From assembly GCA_963169105.1 (NCBI GenBank), contig OY720640.1:63241527-63305526 (forward strand): 64,000 bases of DNA. Reading direction: 5' to 3'. The notes under the pieces are model-generated. The model saw nothing but the letters and a program-made list of their open reading frames with translations. It was not told the DNA's origin and searched no databases. The stretch is from Ceriagrion tenellum. Its lineage: Eukaryota > Arthropoda > Insecta > Odonata > Coenagrionidae. Every line of letters starts with the position of its first letter. Position 1 is the stretch's first letter. Position numbers and translations under genes: made by a program. Below, piece after piece: positions 54,711 through 64,000 of this stretch.

Positions 54711-54931
54711 TTAAAGCCCTGGTTACACGATACATAAATCCGTACGAGATAATGTGCGAATGCATGAACGCCTGAATGAACGCGAAAATTCATTGTGTAA
54801 CCAGACCAACTTGTACGAATGCATGAACGCATGAACGGAAAAATAGAACCTGCTCTATTCGGTTCATGCTCTCGTACATGGACTTGTACATGAACACGTA
54901 CAGGTTAATATACCATGTAACCAGGCCTTAA
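54711..54931. mobile_element. MITE with about 35-bp terminal inverted repeats (TTA/TTAA site)
   Basis: Starts TTAAAGCCCTGGTTACACG, and the far end read inward is TTAAGGCCTGGTTACATGG; both continue with ATAnATnAAnCnTGTACG. The site is TTA or TTAA (54711-54714 and 54928-54931), consistent with PIF/Harbinger (TWA) or piggyBac (TTAA), which I cannot separate. The inside contains two copies of cgaatgcatgaacgc (54757 and 54807) and gtaaccagac, a partial internal copy of the terminus. About 220 bp, non-coding; the frame 54650-54832 (-) is chance. Confidence 0.7.
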
Positions 54932-54934
54932 GGC

Positions 54935-57900
54935 CTTTAAGTATTCCAAAAATTCATATTTTAAAGGCTACCTCGTACGAACTGTCAGTAGGTTGTTGCT
55001 TGGCTTTTCGGAGCTGTTTTTTTTCTACCGCAACAGGTTACTTTAATTAATCCTTTATCAGCACTTTCTGGTCTTAATTCCTCATTATCGTTCTTGATTC
55101 TCTGTAAATTTCACGCTGACTGTTGGGGTGGATCGTCTTTGCTGGAAATTTATTGCTTGGCATCAATGCTGCTCAGGTTGATTTGTTGGAACGAACACAA
55201 ACGCAGATCTTTGAAAGCAATGCAGGTAATAAAGTTGCTCAGATTAGAAAAATGTATCGTTAAAGATACGATGTTTTCTTAGACTATTTTGATTTCTTTC
55301 ATATTTAATTAGCTATGTAATCTTCCCTTTCATTTTTTCTTACAATCTTGCCATTAACCGGCTTTTCTGTCGCAAAATTTTTCCATTAACTATTTTTATC
55401 ATACTTTTCTTCTCCTATAAGTCTCCTTGTAACTACTCTGTTCGTAACGTGATCTGCTTTGCTCAACAGCGTTTATTTATCAGAATTGGCTCTCATATGA
55501 GGGATCATGAAAAGAAAGATCTGTACAAGAAACGCAGTCATGTTTTTGCTGCTATGAACTCTTTTTCTCTTTGTAGATGCCAGTAATATTAGGTTGATTT
55601 TGTGCCTACTCGGAAATAGTCTGGGAGAAATTTTCGCTTTGCAGCAGCTCCGTGATAATAAAAAGAATGTGTACACGTGCAGCTCGTCGCGCAGAATAGG
55701 TTGAAATAGAATTTTATATGTCTTTGTCAATCTTACTTGTACTCATCCTGAAACACTTTAATATTTCGGATGTCATCGTCCAGAATCCCTGAAATACATT
55801 TCAGTATCATTCCTGTTTCATCTCGTTTTTATCGTTACACTTCTGTGTTTCCAGCATATTACATTCCTCTGTACTGTATTTGTAGGCCCGGTTCCCGGTG
55901 ATGGACAGTGGCAGATAACGGAACTTCAACCTCGCATATTGTTTTTAGTGTAGCTTGCATGTCTCCGTGTAGCGCTGTCATTTCTCCCGTGTCACCCGTA
56001 GGGGAGCCTAGTACGGACGTTTTGAAGTCATGTCACGAAGTTCAGTGGAGAGATGATGCCATATTGGCCGAGGTATCTCGCTGAGGCGTTGCTGCAGTCT
56101 GCTGACTGCCAATGGAGTATGATTCGGTAGAAGGCTCTCTACAGAATTCTCTCAGTTAACCATCTTCCTTCACCATCGTCCATTGAGACACTATAAAATT
56201 ATTAAGAGAAATCAACGATAAAAGGCGCTTACGTTTGACTTATATAACCGTCCATTATATTTCTTTGAAGTTTCATTTAACGTTTCAGTTTCAGCAAAAT
56301 AAATAGTTTATTATGAAGTTGATTTTTGTAATATTTTTATATTTTATTTCATTGCATAATATATGTTTCTCAGCTCTATTTCATCAACTCTCGGATATTG
56401 TTTTATTGTTATTATTAATAGCCAAAAGAGTTATGAGTTGGCTATTTTCCAGGTGGTAACAGTAAAATAATAGAAAGCAGACGTTTAGCCAATCGCCAAA
56501 AAATAAAACATGAAATCAGACATCAGTAGAAAAAATTAAAGTTAACGATGTATCAATGGTCCAAAATAAATTTTCTGCATCTATTCTTAAAAAAATTTTT
56601 ACTGTAAGAAAAAGGCTCAAGGGCTCTTTAATTATGTCCAAGACTTGTTGAACTGTAGATGCTCTAAATGAATTGGAAACTAATGCCGTCTTGCCAAAAT
56701 TAGTTGTGCGTTCTTATTTAAATCAGAACATCTGTTCGCTCTAGTCGAAATCGAAAAGAAAGTGCCTCTTAAGCGAGGTTTTATCCAAATATAAATATAT
56801 TAGTGCCAGAAGAGTGTCCACAATGTCATGAAGGTGGACTTTTATATAGAAGTCAGACCGATTCTTATTGCTAAACTGGTGTCATACAAATCATATAACA
56901 GAATGCAGTGTACATGTAAGCATTTTATTGTGCTCACTCGTTTCGTCATTATTCAACCTACCAAAATTTTTATTGGCGTGAATTTTTATTTCCATATTTA
57001 ATGGTAGAGGAGCATCAATATATGGAAAAAGCCCTTTTTTAAATCAACACTCTAATGTTCTCTGTGAATAGTGAAGTGTTAGCTAGGATGATGACTCTGA
57101 TTTAACTGCTAGTACTGTTCAATTTGTAGGAATGCTTTGTCCTATTACCTGCAAGTGTGCTAGTTGGTGAGAGAGGCACTTTTCTAACGTCTGTCGCTTA
57201 TTTCCATTAAGGGAACAGTGCTATCGAGCATTTGAGCTTTGCAGCTGTTTTTTCCTCTGGCTTTTTTTCTCAGTGTTATTGTTAGAGGTGAGTCAGGATA
57301 TGGATTTTTAAAAATTATTTTATAAATACTCCAATAATCCCAATAGAAAAACACCGTAAGTCCTGGGTAGCAACGTTTTATTTATAGTAAGAACTTCAAA
57401 TAGGAAACTACACGCGGAATGGTAAATATTCTGGAAGAGAGGATGACATTTTTTAGTTGGAAGGAAAGTCTTTTTTTGTACGTTTGTTGCATTTTCCTTT
57501 GAGAAAACGCTGCTCTGGAAATGTCCTACATCTGGAATGAATGCTACACTCTTCATTGTTGCTAAAAGCGTATTCCATAGATATACATTTAAATAAGTCG
57601 AAGAAGTCACATAAATAAATAATTCTTACAATTATCGACAGAGGTTTTATTTTTGCTAACCTAGCTGGATTCGAGTTTTGAAAGTTAACATATAAATATA
57701 AAAAAATGCAGCAATATTAAATTTTTATTCCTTATGAATTTATTTCTCAAACTTACGTTTTCGACAGCTGATTCTTTATCGAGGAAGATGAGGCCCTAAT
57801 GATACTTAGTCTTTGAGTTCAAGACTTTAAAAGACAGTTCCTTACGCCTATAAGCTTTATCCTATGTATACGTTCAGGAAATTGAAAAGTTAATGTCTTT

Positions 57901-58240
57901 CTTTCTCCACTAGAATTATAGAAGGCAGGGTAATATTATTTTCCTTGTTTGCAAAACGTTTTTTTTCTATTCGTAATGCCTCTGTTTTTGACTTCTTGTC
58001 TTGATGGGAAGAAGGAAGATCCCGAGAAAGGCATCCGCCAATGCCATTGTTCTCCGTGAGTGGAATTTTTTTATTTGTCTGTTTGACGTGGAAATGAATT
58101 TTCTCTGGGGCACATTTTTTCTGCAAAAATTGTGTTCTAGGTTCTTTGTTCCGGTTTGGCTTATTGGTCCAATGTGTTGACTACACTACCCACGATTATG
58201 TTTTCCTCCGGCAAAGTTTTGGAGGATTCAATTAAGTTAT
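54935..58240. other. No gene recognised
   Basis: AT-rich. Frames at 55094-55282, 55473-55730 (-), 57320-57610 (-) and 57890-58126 (-) are 62-96 codons and unsupported. 55880-56130 is slightly GC-richer without any frame of note. Confidence 0.45.
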
Positions 58241-58249
58241 ACTCTGATG

Positions 58250-58310
58250 GACTCCCAGCAATCAAAAGGTCCGTGATTCAATGCCCGGACCGTGCCGATT
58301 TTTTTCGGAG
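58250..58310 (+). repeat. tRNA-like SINE head remnant
   Basis: GGTCCGTGATTCAATGCCCGGACC (58268-58291) makes a T-arm-like stem with GTGATTCAATG in place of the B-box, preceded at tRNA-like distance by gactcccagcaatcaaaa. One mutation from GTGGTTCGATG would make a normal B-box. The A-box is weak. Confidence 0.4.
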
Positions 58311-58599
58311 GGATTTTTACGCAGTCTAAACCCGTATTTTCGTCAGGGATGGACAGTTTCATTTCTATGAATGATTTCGAGATCATAGAAACTTTCTGAT
58401 TGAAAGATAGCTAGAATCCTATCTAGGCAGAAGTTCCTGAAAATAATTTTTCGGAGGATATGCAGGTTTACAAAAGTATGTTGAACTTTTAATGTTGAAA
58501 TTAACGTCTCTAATCGTTTGAAATCATTTATTAGTTTTTCAAATTCATACAAGATATTACGGGTACATCATAATATTTTTAGAGTAAAATTTTGGAAAT

Positions 58600-58780
58600 A
58601 GCCTGCAAAACAGACAGATTCAAAATTACATTTATCCTGCGATCGATGGAAGACCATAATGGCTGCATTAAGGCTTTGACGTCTGTTAATTGACAGGTAG
58701 AGTAGCTGATTAATCCATATGCCCCCTAATGCTTGTTTCAAAATCTAGTGCTAACATCACGTTCTGCATGTTATTATTAT
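58600..58780 (+). repeat. Dispersed repeat, copy 2 (pairs with 41745-41935)
   Basis: The same ordered words as copy 1, from gaccataa to tgcatgtt. The PLE-like sequence at 58797 follows within 20 bp. Confidence 0.5.
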
Positions 58781-58796
58781 TTGTCATGAATATTCG

Positions 58797-58900
58797 ACAG
58801 TGGTTTCAGTACATATGTACTACTATTAAGGTACATGTACTTATGTACGGAAACCATGGTCGGTGGTTTGTAAATTAAAAAGTTTGGAATATAACGTTAT
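58797..58900 (+). repeat. Hairpin with Penelope-like tail
   Basis: ggtttcagtacatatgtac (58802-58820) pairs with gtacttatgtacggaaacc (58837-58855), and the pairing extends outward (cgac/gtcgg). The tail ggtcggtggtttgtaaatta and agtttggaat resembles the ggtcggtgaaaataaaata-gtggaat tail of the inverted element at 10311-10596. No complete hammerhead core remains. Confidence 0.45.
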
Positions 58901-59149
58901 TTCAATTAAAAATGTTTGACGTGAGAGTATTCCACCAAGTATCGCCTGAGACTATCACTAGTTTATCATGTGTTTGCGTTCATATCTTGAGTCTATGTTT
59001 TTGTGAATTTGTGAATACACATATTAAATTGTGCAAACATGGCCCACTGGTTTACGTTTTAAAGTTCACTTCATGAATTAAATTCACGGTATCCATCCGA
59101 AAATTTACATAGGTTATTCGCCATCTCGATCCAATCCCTACATTTCATC

Positions 59150-59700
59150 CAAGTTGGAATCACCAGTTGGGCATCGATCAGACGCGAGCGATCGCAAAAA
59201 GGAAATGGAATCCCGTGTCCTGGGTGGGGTTTATTCCCGAAGTCGACGTGGATGGGTCCCAGACTGGGTAACCACCCCAAACTCCTCCTCCCGCGGGAGG
59301 GTGAGATATCACGCGCTCTGCGTCAGCCCCTCCTCCCGCCTCCTCCTCGCCTCGATAACAACGGGCGACCTCCCCGATCCATTCCGCTCTTACCCTCCAA
59401 CCTCCTGCCACCAGCTGCAACTCCCTACTCAAATACCCCAAACACCACGCAAAAAAAATTCTCCTTATCTCGCGTGCAAAGGCAGGCACACACACCCTCG
59501 ACCGTAGTCACGGCCTCATGCGAAACACGTGATCTCCTTCTTTCCAACCAAACCCCTTCCCTCACTTGGATCTCTGGCTCGTCTCTTTTCCTCTTTTGCC
59601 CCCTCTCTACCCCCACAGGGCTCCACCCCTGAGAGGAGACTCTTGCCTTTGGGGAATATGTGCGAGAATATGGTACGCAAAGATATGGAAGCGTTGGAGA
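59150..59700. other. GC/CpG-rich block with overlapping open frames
   Basis: Pyrimidine-rich plus strand (cccctcctcccgcctcctcc) with CpG. Frames are open on both strands (59154-59507, 59252-59632 +; 59178-59495, 59425-59808 -), all Pro/Ser/Arg-rich and without a domain. It abuts the 244-bp tandem repeat. Exon, CpG island or low-complexity relic cannot be told apart. Confidence 0.35.
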
Positions 59701-59706
59701 GACAGC

Positions 59707-60192
59707 GGAAGACACGTTGTCGGGCAAGAGAAAGGGATGGATCATTTTAGGAATTTTGCAGGCGAAGTTCTGGCGTGCAGGATATCTGAAGTGTATTTGT
59801 ATATACATATATATTCTGGATCGCGTATAGACGAGTTATTTTGAGAGCCTACTTTTAGGACCACTACTAAAACGTTTACTTTGCAAGTTTACTTATTTTA
59901 GCGGCAGCAAAACATGGTGGCAAAGGCATTGAATACCTTTTCCAGTGGTAGGAAGACGCGTTGCCAAGCAATAGACGGGGATGGATCTCTTTAGGAACTT
60001 TGCAGGCGAAGTTCTGGTCTGCAGAATATCTGAAGGGGATTTGGAAAAAAACGGGATCGCGTGTGGACGAGTCATTTCGATAGCCTACTTTTAGGATCAC
60101 TACTATTATGTTTACTTTTAAGTTTAAATTAACTTATATTTGTGGTAGCGAAACATGGTGGTAAAAGCGTTTAATACCTTTTATAATGGTAG
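59707..60192. repeat. Tandem repeat, about 2 units, period 244 bp
   Basis: Unit 1 (59707-59950) and unit 2 (59951-60192) share ggaagac(a/g)cgttg, gggatggatc, taggaa(t/c)tttgcaggcg, aagttctgg, ggatcgcgt, gacgag, tagcctacttttagga and actacta. A third partial start, aaacatggtggtaaaagcgt, is at 60151 (its unit-2 counterpart is at 59910). Similar length but about 80% identity by eye. Confidence 0.75.
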
Positions 60193-60199
60193 AGTCCAT

Positions 60200-62275
60200 T
60201 GCGTACTAGCTAGTTCCACCCTGGGGATTTAGGTCTTTTGACTGCTAGGGTTCCAAGGTTGCAAAATTTCATTGCCAACTTTCTAGTTATTTTGGCTCCT
60301 AAAAAAATTCTTTAAATGGGCTTCCCCAACGTGTTGCGAATTAATTGAGCGTGTTTTAATTCAAGTCTATTTCTGGCCGTTAATATAGCTATCAAAGGCG
60401 CTCAAGTTCTGCCCACCTACCATCTCTCTAAAGTGTAATACAGTTATATTGGTAAGACTGCCTACCATTCTCTGTCCTCTACCCTTTGCTTCCCGGCCGA
60501 CCCCTTTCTCGTTAGCATTTTCGCGCTCGCGTAGGCAACTATCGTCATGCTTTGCTGCCTATTGAGCTCACTAATGTAATTATTGGTCTAATTGCGAACT
60601 TTTTGGCCACTTCAAGAAAGTTTTTGTAGCATTTTCACCTTCATTTATTATTCTATCCCCTATTACCTTTAGGCTTTCTCAACTCAACCAGTGTTTTAGG
60701 AATGGCCATTGAAGACTTTCTGTGCTGCTAGTATTTTCCTTGGTCGATATGTTATCAATATGTCGTTTTAAATATTTACCACTATAATTAAGGCTTAATA
60801 CAGATATTTTAGGTATTATAGTAATTTAGATATTATTTTTTATGTGATGCTCTGGGCGTTGTGTCCCTGCGGGAAAAGCGAAATCACGTTCTGCTAAGTT
60901 AATAACTATAGTCATCTCAAGAAGTGCTGCCAGTGTGTTTATTACATTTAAAGGTTTTTAGGTATAGCAGGAGGATGTTCACTTTTCTAGAATGCACTGT
61001 TCATATAATTGAAAATTAAATCATAGATTTCCCGATGCGTGATCATGTGGCTGATTCCTAGCGTGCATATGAATACTGTGCTTAAAGTTGACTCTGATAA
61101 TTAGTGGTTAAAAGATGTTTCACGAAACTACTCTACTCAATGGGATTATTATTAAATACACTATATTTCCTTGCCCTGAAAATATTAACATTTTCTGAAA
61201 TTTGTCCCACCATACACACATCACCATTTGTACTAATTACTTCAGCCTTATCGTTGAAATACAGTAATTAATTTTTGGGTAATTCGATTTTTGCGTTACT
61301 TAGATCATTCTTAGGAAATTTTCTGGCAATTTTGCGAGTAAAATCACTAAAATATTTTATCAAACACAATCTTTTGTCAATCTTTCCTACTGTTTTCGTC
61401 TGAATAATTTAATTTGACCAAAGTTTCCAGCTCTTTTGGTATATTTATTTGTCCATCACTCCTAGTGAGAAATCATTAGTAAGGTTTTTTATTATTTTCA
61501 TGTATTTTCTAGTATTGATGGGATTTTTTGCGTGAAAGGAATCCCTGCTTCCTTGAATTATATGAAAATTACGTTCTTTTGACAAAAGACTGCCTTTGTA
61601 AACTTTTTATTGCTTTATCGGAATAAGGCAGACTTCAATAAATAGCTATAGATGTCTATTCGCAGCTCTGTATATTATTTGAAAATTGCTATCTTTATCC
61701 ATAGTAATGACTGCATATTACCCCAGCAATGTCTTCACTAGTGCAAGGATAAAATTCGTGATGTTCTGCAGTATCTCCCGCTCACATGTGGTAAGGCTCT
61801 CTTTTTCTCGAAGATGACAATGATATGTACGCTCATGACCCACCATCCGCGACTTGTTACCCATTTTCCTACATCCGACTCGTCCAATAGTTACCCACTA
61901 CTCCGATTACTTGAGTTTCACTCACTAATACAGAAAGTAAGAGCTTAATGTGTATGACCTTTACTATCAAGTAGGTACGTCACTTCGGGCTGAGGTGCTT
62001 TAGTCAGCTGTATTTTGGCGAAAATTGCCTGATCACAACTAAGCGGGGGTGATTTTTAAAATGCACTGCCCCATCCGCCAATTTTTACCCATCTTATGTT
62101 GGACCTGTGGCGTAACGATATCGTTTTGTTATTAATCCTTATTTATTTAGTTCTCATTATCCATTAGATTTATGCATGATTAAAAAAAATAATAATTTAT
62201 ACTTTATAACCCCTTAATAAAGCTTGCGGATGATCCGTGAGTTACCGAAGTGCGTCTTTATAGGTTTGCCTTGTT
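60200..62275. other. No gene recognised
   Basis: AT-rich with no frame above 60 codons, the emptiest 2 kb of the window. Confidence 0.5.
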
Positions 62276-62279
62276 TATA

Positions 62280-62380
62280 ATGCTGATAGAGTGTCCCAGT
62301 GGTGACGGCTTAAAGTCCTCGTCCATCAATCCGAGGGTCATGGGTTCGAGTCTTACCAGGGTAGATTATCCACCACTCAG
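62280..62380 (+). repeat. tRNA-derived SINE-like unit
   Basis: A-box-like tgtcccagtggtgacgg (about 62292-62308) and B-box gggttcgagtct (62342-62353) are about 50 bp apart, as in tRNA promoters. The intervening aaagtcctcg and ccgagggtcat resemble the head at 28240-28325. T-arm pairing is imperfect and no acceptor stem forms. Downstream 62354-62500 may be the SINE body; the 3' end is not defined. The frame 62250-62498 is incidental. Confidence 0.55.
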
Positions 62381-62519
62381 GACATTGGTGTATGTGTTTA
62401 TCCATTGTTACTACACCCGTTGCAAGACGCCAACTGTATCCAGGTACCGGTCATACCGGTCTATGAGTTATTTTCGCATCATTAGGTACTTTAGGTAATC
62501 ATTAAGTAATTTAGATGTG

Positions 62520-62960
62520 GATTTCAAGTTGAATGGAGGGGGTAAGATTAGAAGGCATCATGAGTTGAATATGTTGGGAGAGGAAAGGAAATTGGAAACG
62601 AAGACTTGGAGAAGGGAGAAAGGTGGATGAGTATGATTTGAGAAGCGAGGGCATGTTTAAAAAGATATAGAAGCGGGGAGAAAGTTGAGAAAACTTCTAA
62701 GAGCAAGGGAGGTAATGGGAATTTCGAAATACGTTAGGATAAGTAGAGCAGATATGAAGAAGTCAGAGGTATTTTCAGATGATCAACCTTTGGTTTGTCA
62801 GTCAGCCAAGGAGTTACTATCATTTTGCGTTGGAGGTGCAGTTTAAAATGTGTGGGGTGAAGATAAACTACGAAAAGATAAGGTAAGAGATTTTCTTGAC
62901 GTTAGAAGGCTGAAATGAACATAAGAGGGGGAGGTATATAATAGAGGAGCAGGAGCATAA
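62520..62960 (+). pseudogene. Probable non-LTR retrotransposon C-terminal remnant (second LINE family)
   Basis: Purine-rich plus strand. Through frame breaks it gives FEKRGHV-KD, a GRKLRK-L block, GISKYVRI and DMKKSE, comparable to the GEGMLK-VMEGRIL and MKK segments of the copies at 37180 and 44033. Similarity is weak and may partly reflect the purine-rich composition. Confidence 0.35.
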
Positions 62961-63185
62961 TGTGAAACTAGATAAGTATTATTTACTGTTTCATTTTTGA
63001 GAAAAATGGCTTCCGAGGCAGTAGCATCAAATGTAGAATAACCCTGGCCAAAATAGCCCTTTCAAAGAGAAGGGAATTGTTGATGGGCCTGAGGAGGGAG
63101 ATATTCAGAAAGCATAGGTGAAAACATAATAAATGATAACACCAACTATGTTTCAATCCACAGATTTACTTTTATTGGTACTACT

Positions 63186-63216
63186 AGTTTCGACGCTTCT
63201 GCGTCATCTTCATGTA
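63186..63216 (-). ncRNA. Hammerhead ribozyme-like motif of the terminal PLE
   Basis: ATGAAGAT, then a perfect 5-bp stem GACGC/GCGTC with loop AGAA, then GAAAC (complement of 63188-63192), TAGTAGTAC. GTAC upstream and downstream could close stem I. The first core base is A instead of C, which probably cripples cleavage. Confidence 0.55.
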
Positions 63217-63518
63217 CAAGTTTCTCAAACCTTGGTCACGGTATATATATGCTGAAAAGAGAAACAAGGGTGGGTTGGAGGAAGACTGGGCGATGGGGGG
63301 CGGGGGTGAATAGGATGGTGATGTGTTCAGAAAAAGTGGTGTGAGGTTGTTGGTTGATAAAACCACATAGCAAAAATTAAAATCCTTATCTCAAGTACAT
63401 GGAGATGCGTCATAGTGAGGTTTGGTCATCGTGTATGGCCAAGGCCCCACGTAGAAATATTAAAACTCTTCTCCCTAATAACCAGGGAAGCGTGAGTCAC
63501 TGTGTCAGTCCCTTTTCA

Positions 63519-63971
63519 CTAACTTTCCACAATCGAGTTATCATTCCAATTGGATAAAGAGAGGGAAACTTTCAGTAGTGGGGATGGATTATCGAACACA
63601 TTGTCATTCAAAATGAGTCCATTTTTTCGATGTCTTATTATCTCCATCTCTTCCCATTTGTCCAATTTCCTCCCTTTCTCCGCGACGTGTAAAATTTCTG
63701 GTTTAAAATCGCTCCCATGACCTTCCTCCAGTAAGTGCTTTGCGAAATGGGATTGCGACACATTCCCATACCGGAAGCATCTTTGGTGTTCTTTGACCCT
63801 AGTACGAAAGGATCGTCCCGTTTGACCTTCGTATATTAGACCACATTCTCTACACACCAGTTTGTATACACCACACTTGTCCAGAGGATCCTTCCTGTCC
63901 TTTGAGCTGTTTAGCAATGCCCTAAGGTTCTTTTGATTATAGGATAAAAGTAAGTATGTGGATTGAAACAT
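63519..63971 (-). pseudogene. GIY-YIG endonuclease domain of a Penelope-like element (C-terminal fragment)
   Basis: 150 codons, uninterrupted. The first dozen residues (MFQSTYLLLSYN) come from the inverted tail, so the ATG at 63971 is a junction artefact, not a native start. Genuine PLE sequence begins about residue 13. C33, C40 and C43 form the Cys cluster often preceding the domain. GVY at 34-36 and YEG at 47-49 correspond to the GIY and YIG motifs, followed by QTGRSFRTRVKEH (Arg 53, 56 and 58), FAKHLLEEGH at 76-85 and the acidic WEEME at 106-110. In the family this nuclease nicks DNA for insertion and is fused to a reverse transcriptase, here lost. All motif residues look intact except YEG for YIG. 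Confidence 0.88.
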
Positions 63972-64000
63972 ATTTGGTGTTATTATTTATTAAAAATGGA

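Larger units (their letters stand above)
63126..63992 (-). mobile_element. 5'-truncated Penelope-like element between inverted copies of its own tail
   Basis: On the minus strand: an inverted tail copy (63992-63940, with accaaatatgtttcaatcca), the GIY-YIG coding remnant (63971-63519), a 3' non-coding stretch, a hammerhead-like core (63214-63188) and the tail (63180-63126, ending gtggattgaaacatagttgg). The two outer stretches are inverse over about 50 bp. Inverted terminal duplications of this kind are known for Penelope elements. The reverse transcriptase is missing. The same tail family makes the inverted pair at 5890-6057. Confidence 0.8.

Noticed and set aside
59425..59808. 127-codon minus-strand frame
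   Set aside because: Runs from the 244-bp tandem repeat into a GC-rich block; the repeated peptide pieces are a by-product of the tandem repeat.
1..64000. Host gene, rRNA, CRISPR array, bacterial operon or telomeric repeat
   Set aside because: None seen: no conserved host domain, no regularly spaced short repeats, no rRNA words and no TTAGG array. All confident protein similarities are to retroelements.

Overview
This window looks like non-coding, transposon-rich DNA from a large eukaryotic nuclear genome, most likely an arthropod and probably an insect. It is AT-rich with scattered GC-rich islands. No open frame exceeds about 150 codons, and no operons, Shine-Dalgarno sites, rRNA, CRISPR arrays or recognisable host-gene exons are visible. 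The content that can be identified is decayed mobile DNA: RTE-like non-LTR retrotransposon 3' ends, Penelope-like elements (PLEs) with GIY-YIG endonuclease remnants, tRNA-derived SINE-like pieces, several non-autonomous terminal-inverted-repeat elements, and tandem repeats. The species cannot be named from the sequence alone.

Layout. 2.0-3.0 kb is a pogo/Tigger-like MITE (TA target site) next to a non-LTR fragment and a second MITE piece. 3.9-6.4 kb holds an inverted pair of PLE tails, a second LINE family, a short inverted PLE tail pair and an antisense LINE fragment. 7.3-9.2 kb has a third LINE family, a hammerhead-like motif and another LINE fragment. 10-24 kb holds inverted repeats, including a 90-bp-arm fold-back at 22.9-23.3 kb whose arms differ at one base, and two copies of a 0.55-0.8 kb inverted-repeat element. 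25.8-27.2 kb is LINE, MITE, LINE, LINE. 28-31 kb has a SINE-like head, an inverted PLE pair and a third copy of the 0.55 kb family. 34.8-35.8 kb is a GC/CpG-rich island with a strong G-quadruplex motif. 36.6-38.4 kb is MITE end, LINE, LINE, then a frameshifted PLE endonuclease. 39.0 kb has a palindromic pair of tRNA-like sequences and 40.3 kb a hAT-like end. 42.3-46.2 kb is a GA/GC-rich island, three LINE fragments (one with a 14-bp target-site duplication) and a tandem duplication. 47.5-50.8 kb has the fourth copy of the 0.55 kb family and a PLE tail. 54.7 kb is a MITE. 58-60 kb has SINE and PLE tails, a GC-rich block and a 244-bp tandem repeat. The window ends with a 5'-truncated PLE (63.1-64.0 kb) lying between inverted copies of its own tail.

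The most interesting theme is the Penelope-like material. At least ten places carry the 3' tail of such elements, from several families, and most retain the skeleton of a hammerhead ribozyme core (CUGANGA, a short stem II, then GAAAC). Six of these sites are arranged as inverted (head-to-head or tail-to-tail) pairs. A second theme is a repeated juxtaposition of Tigger-like MITE ends with fragments of one RTE-like LINE family. No host gene product or pathway can be assigned. All calls rest on reading the sequence by eye; no database search was run.
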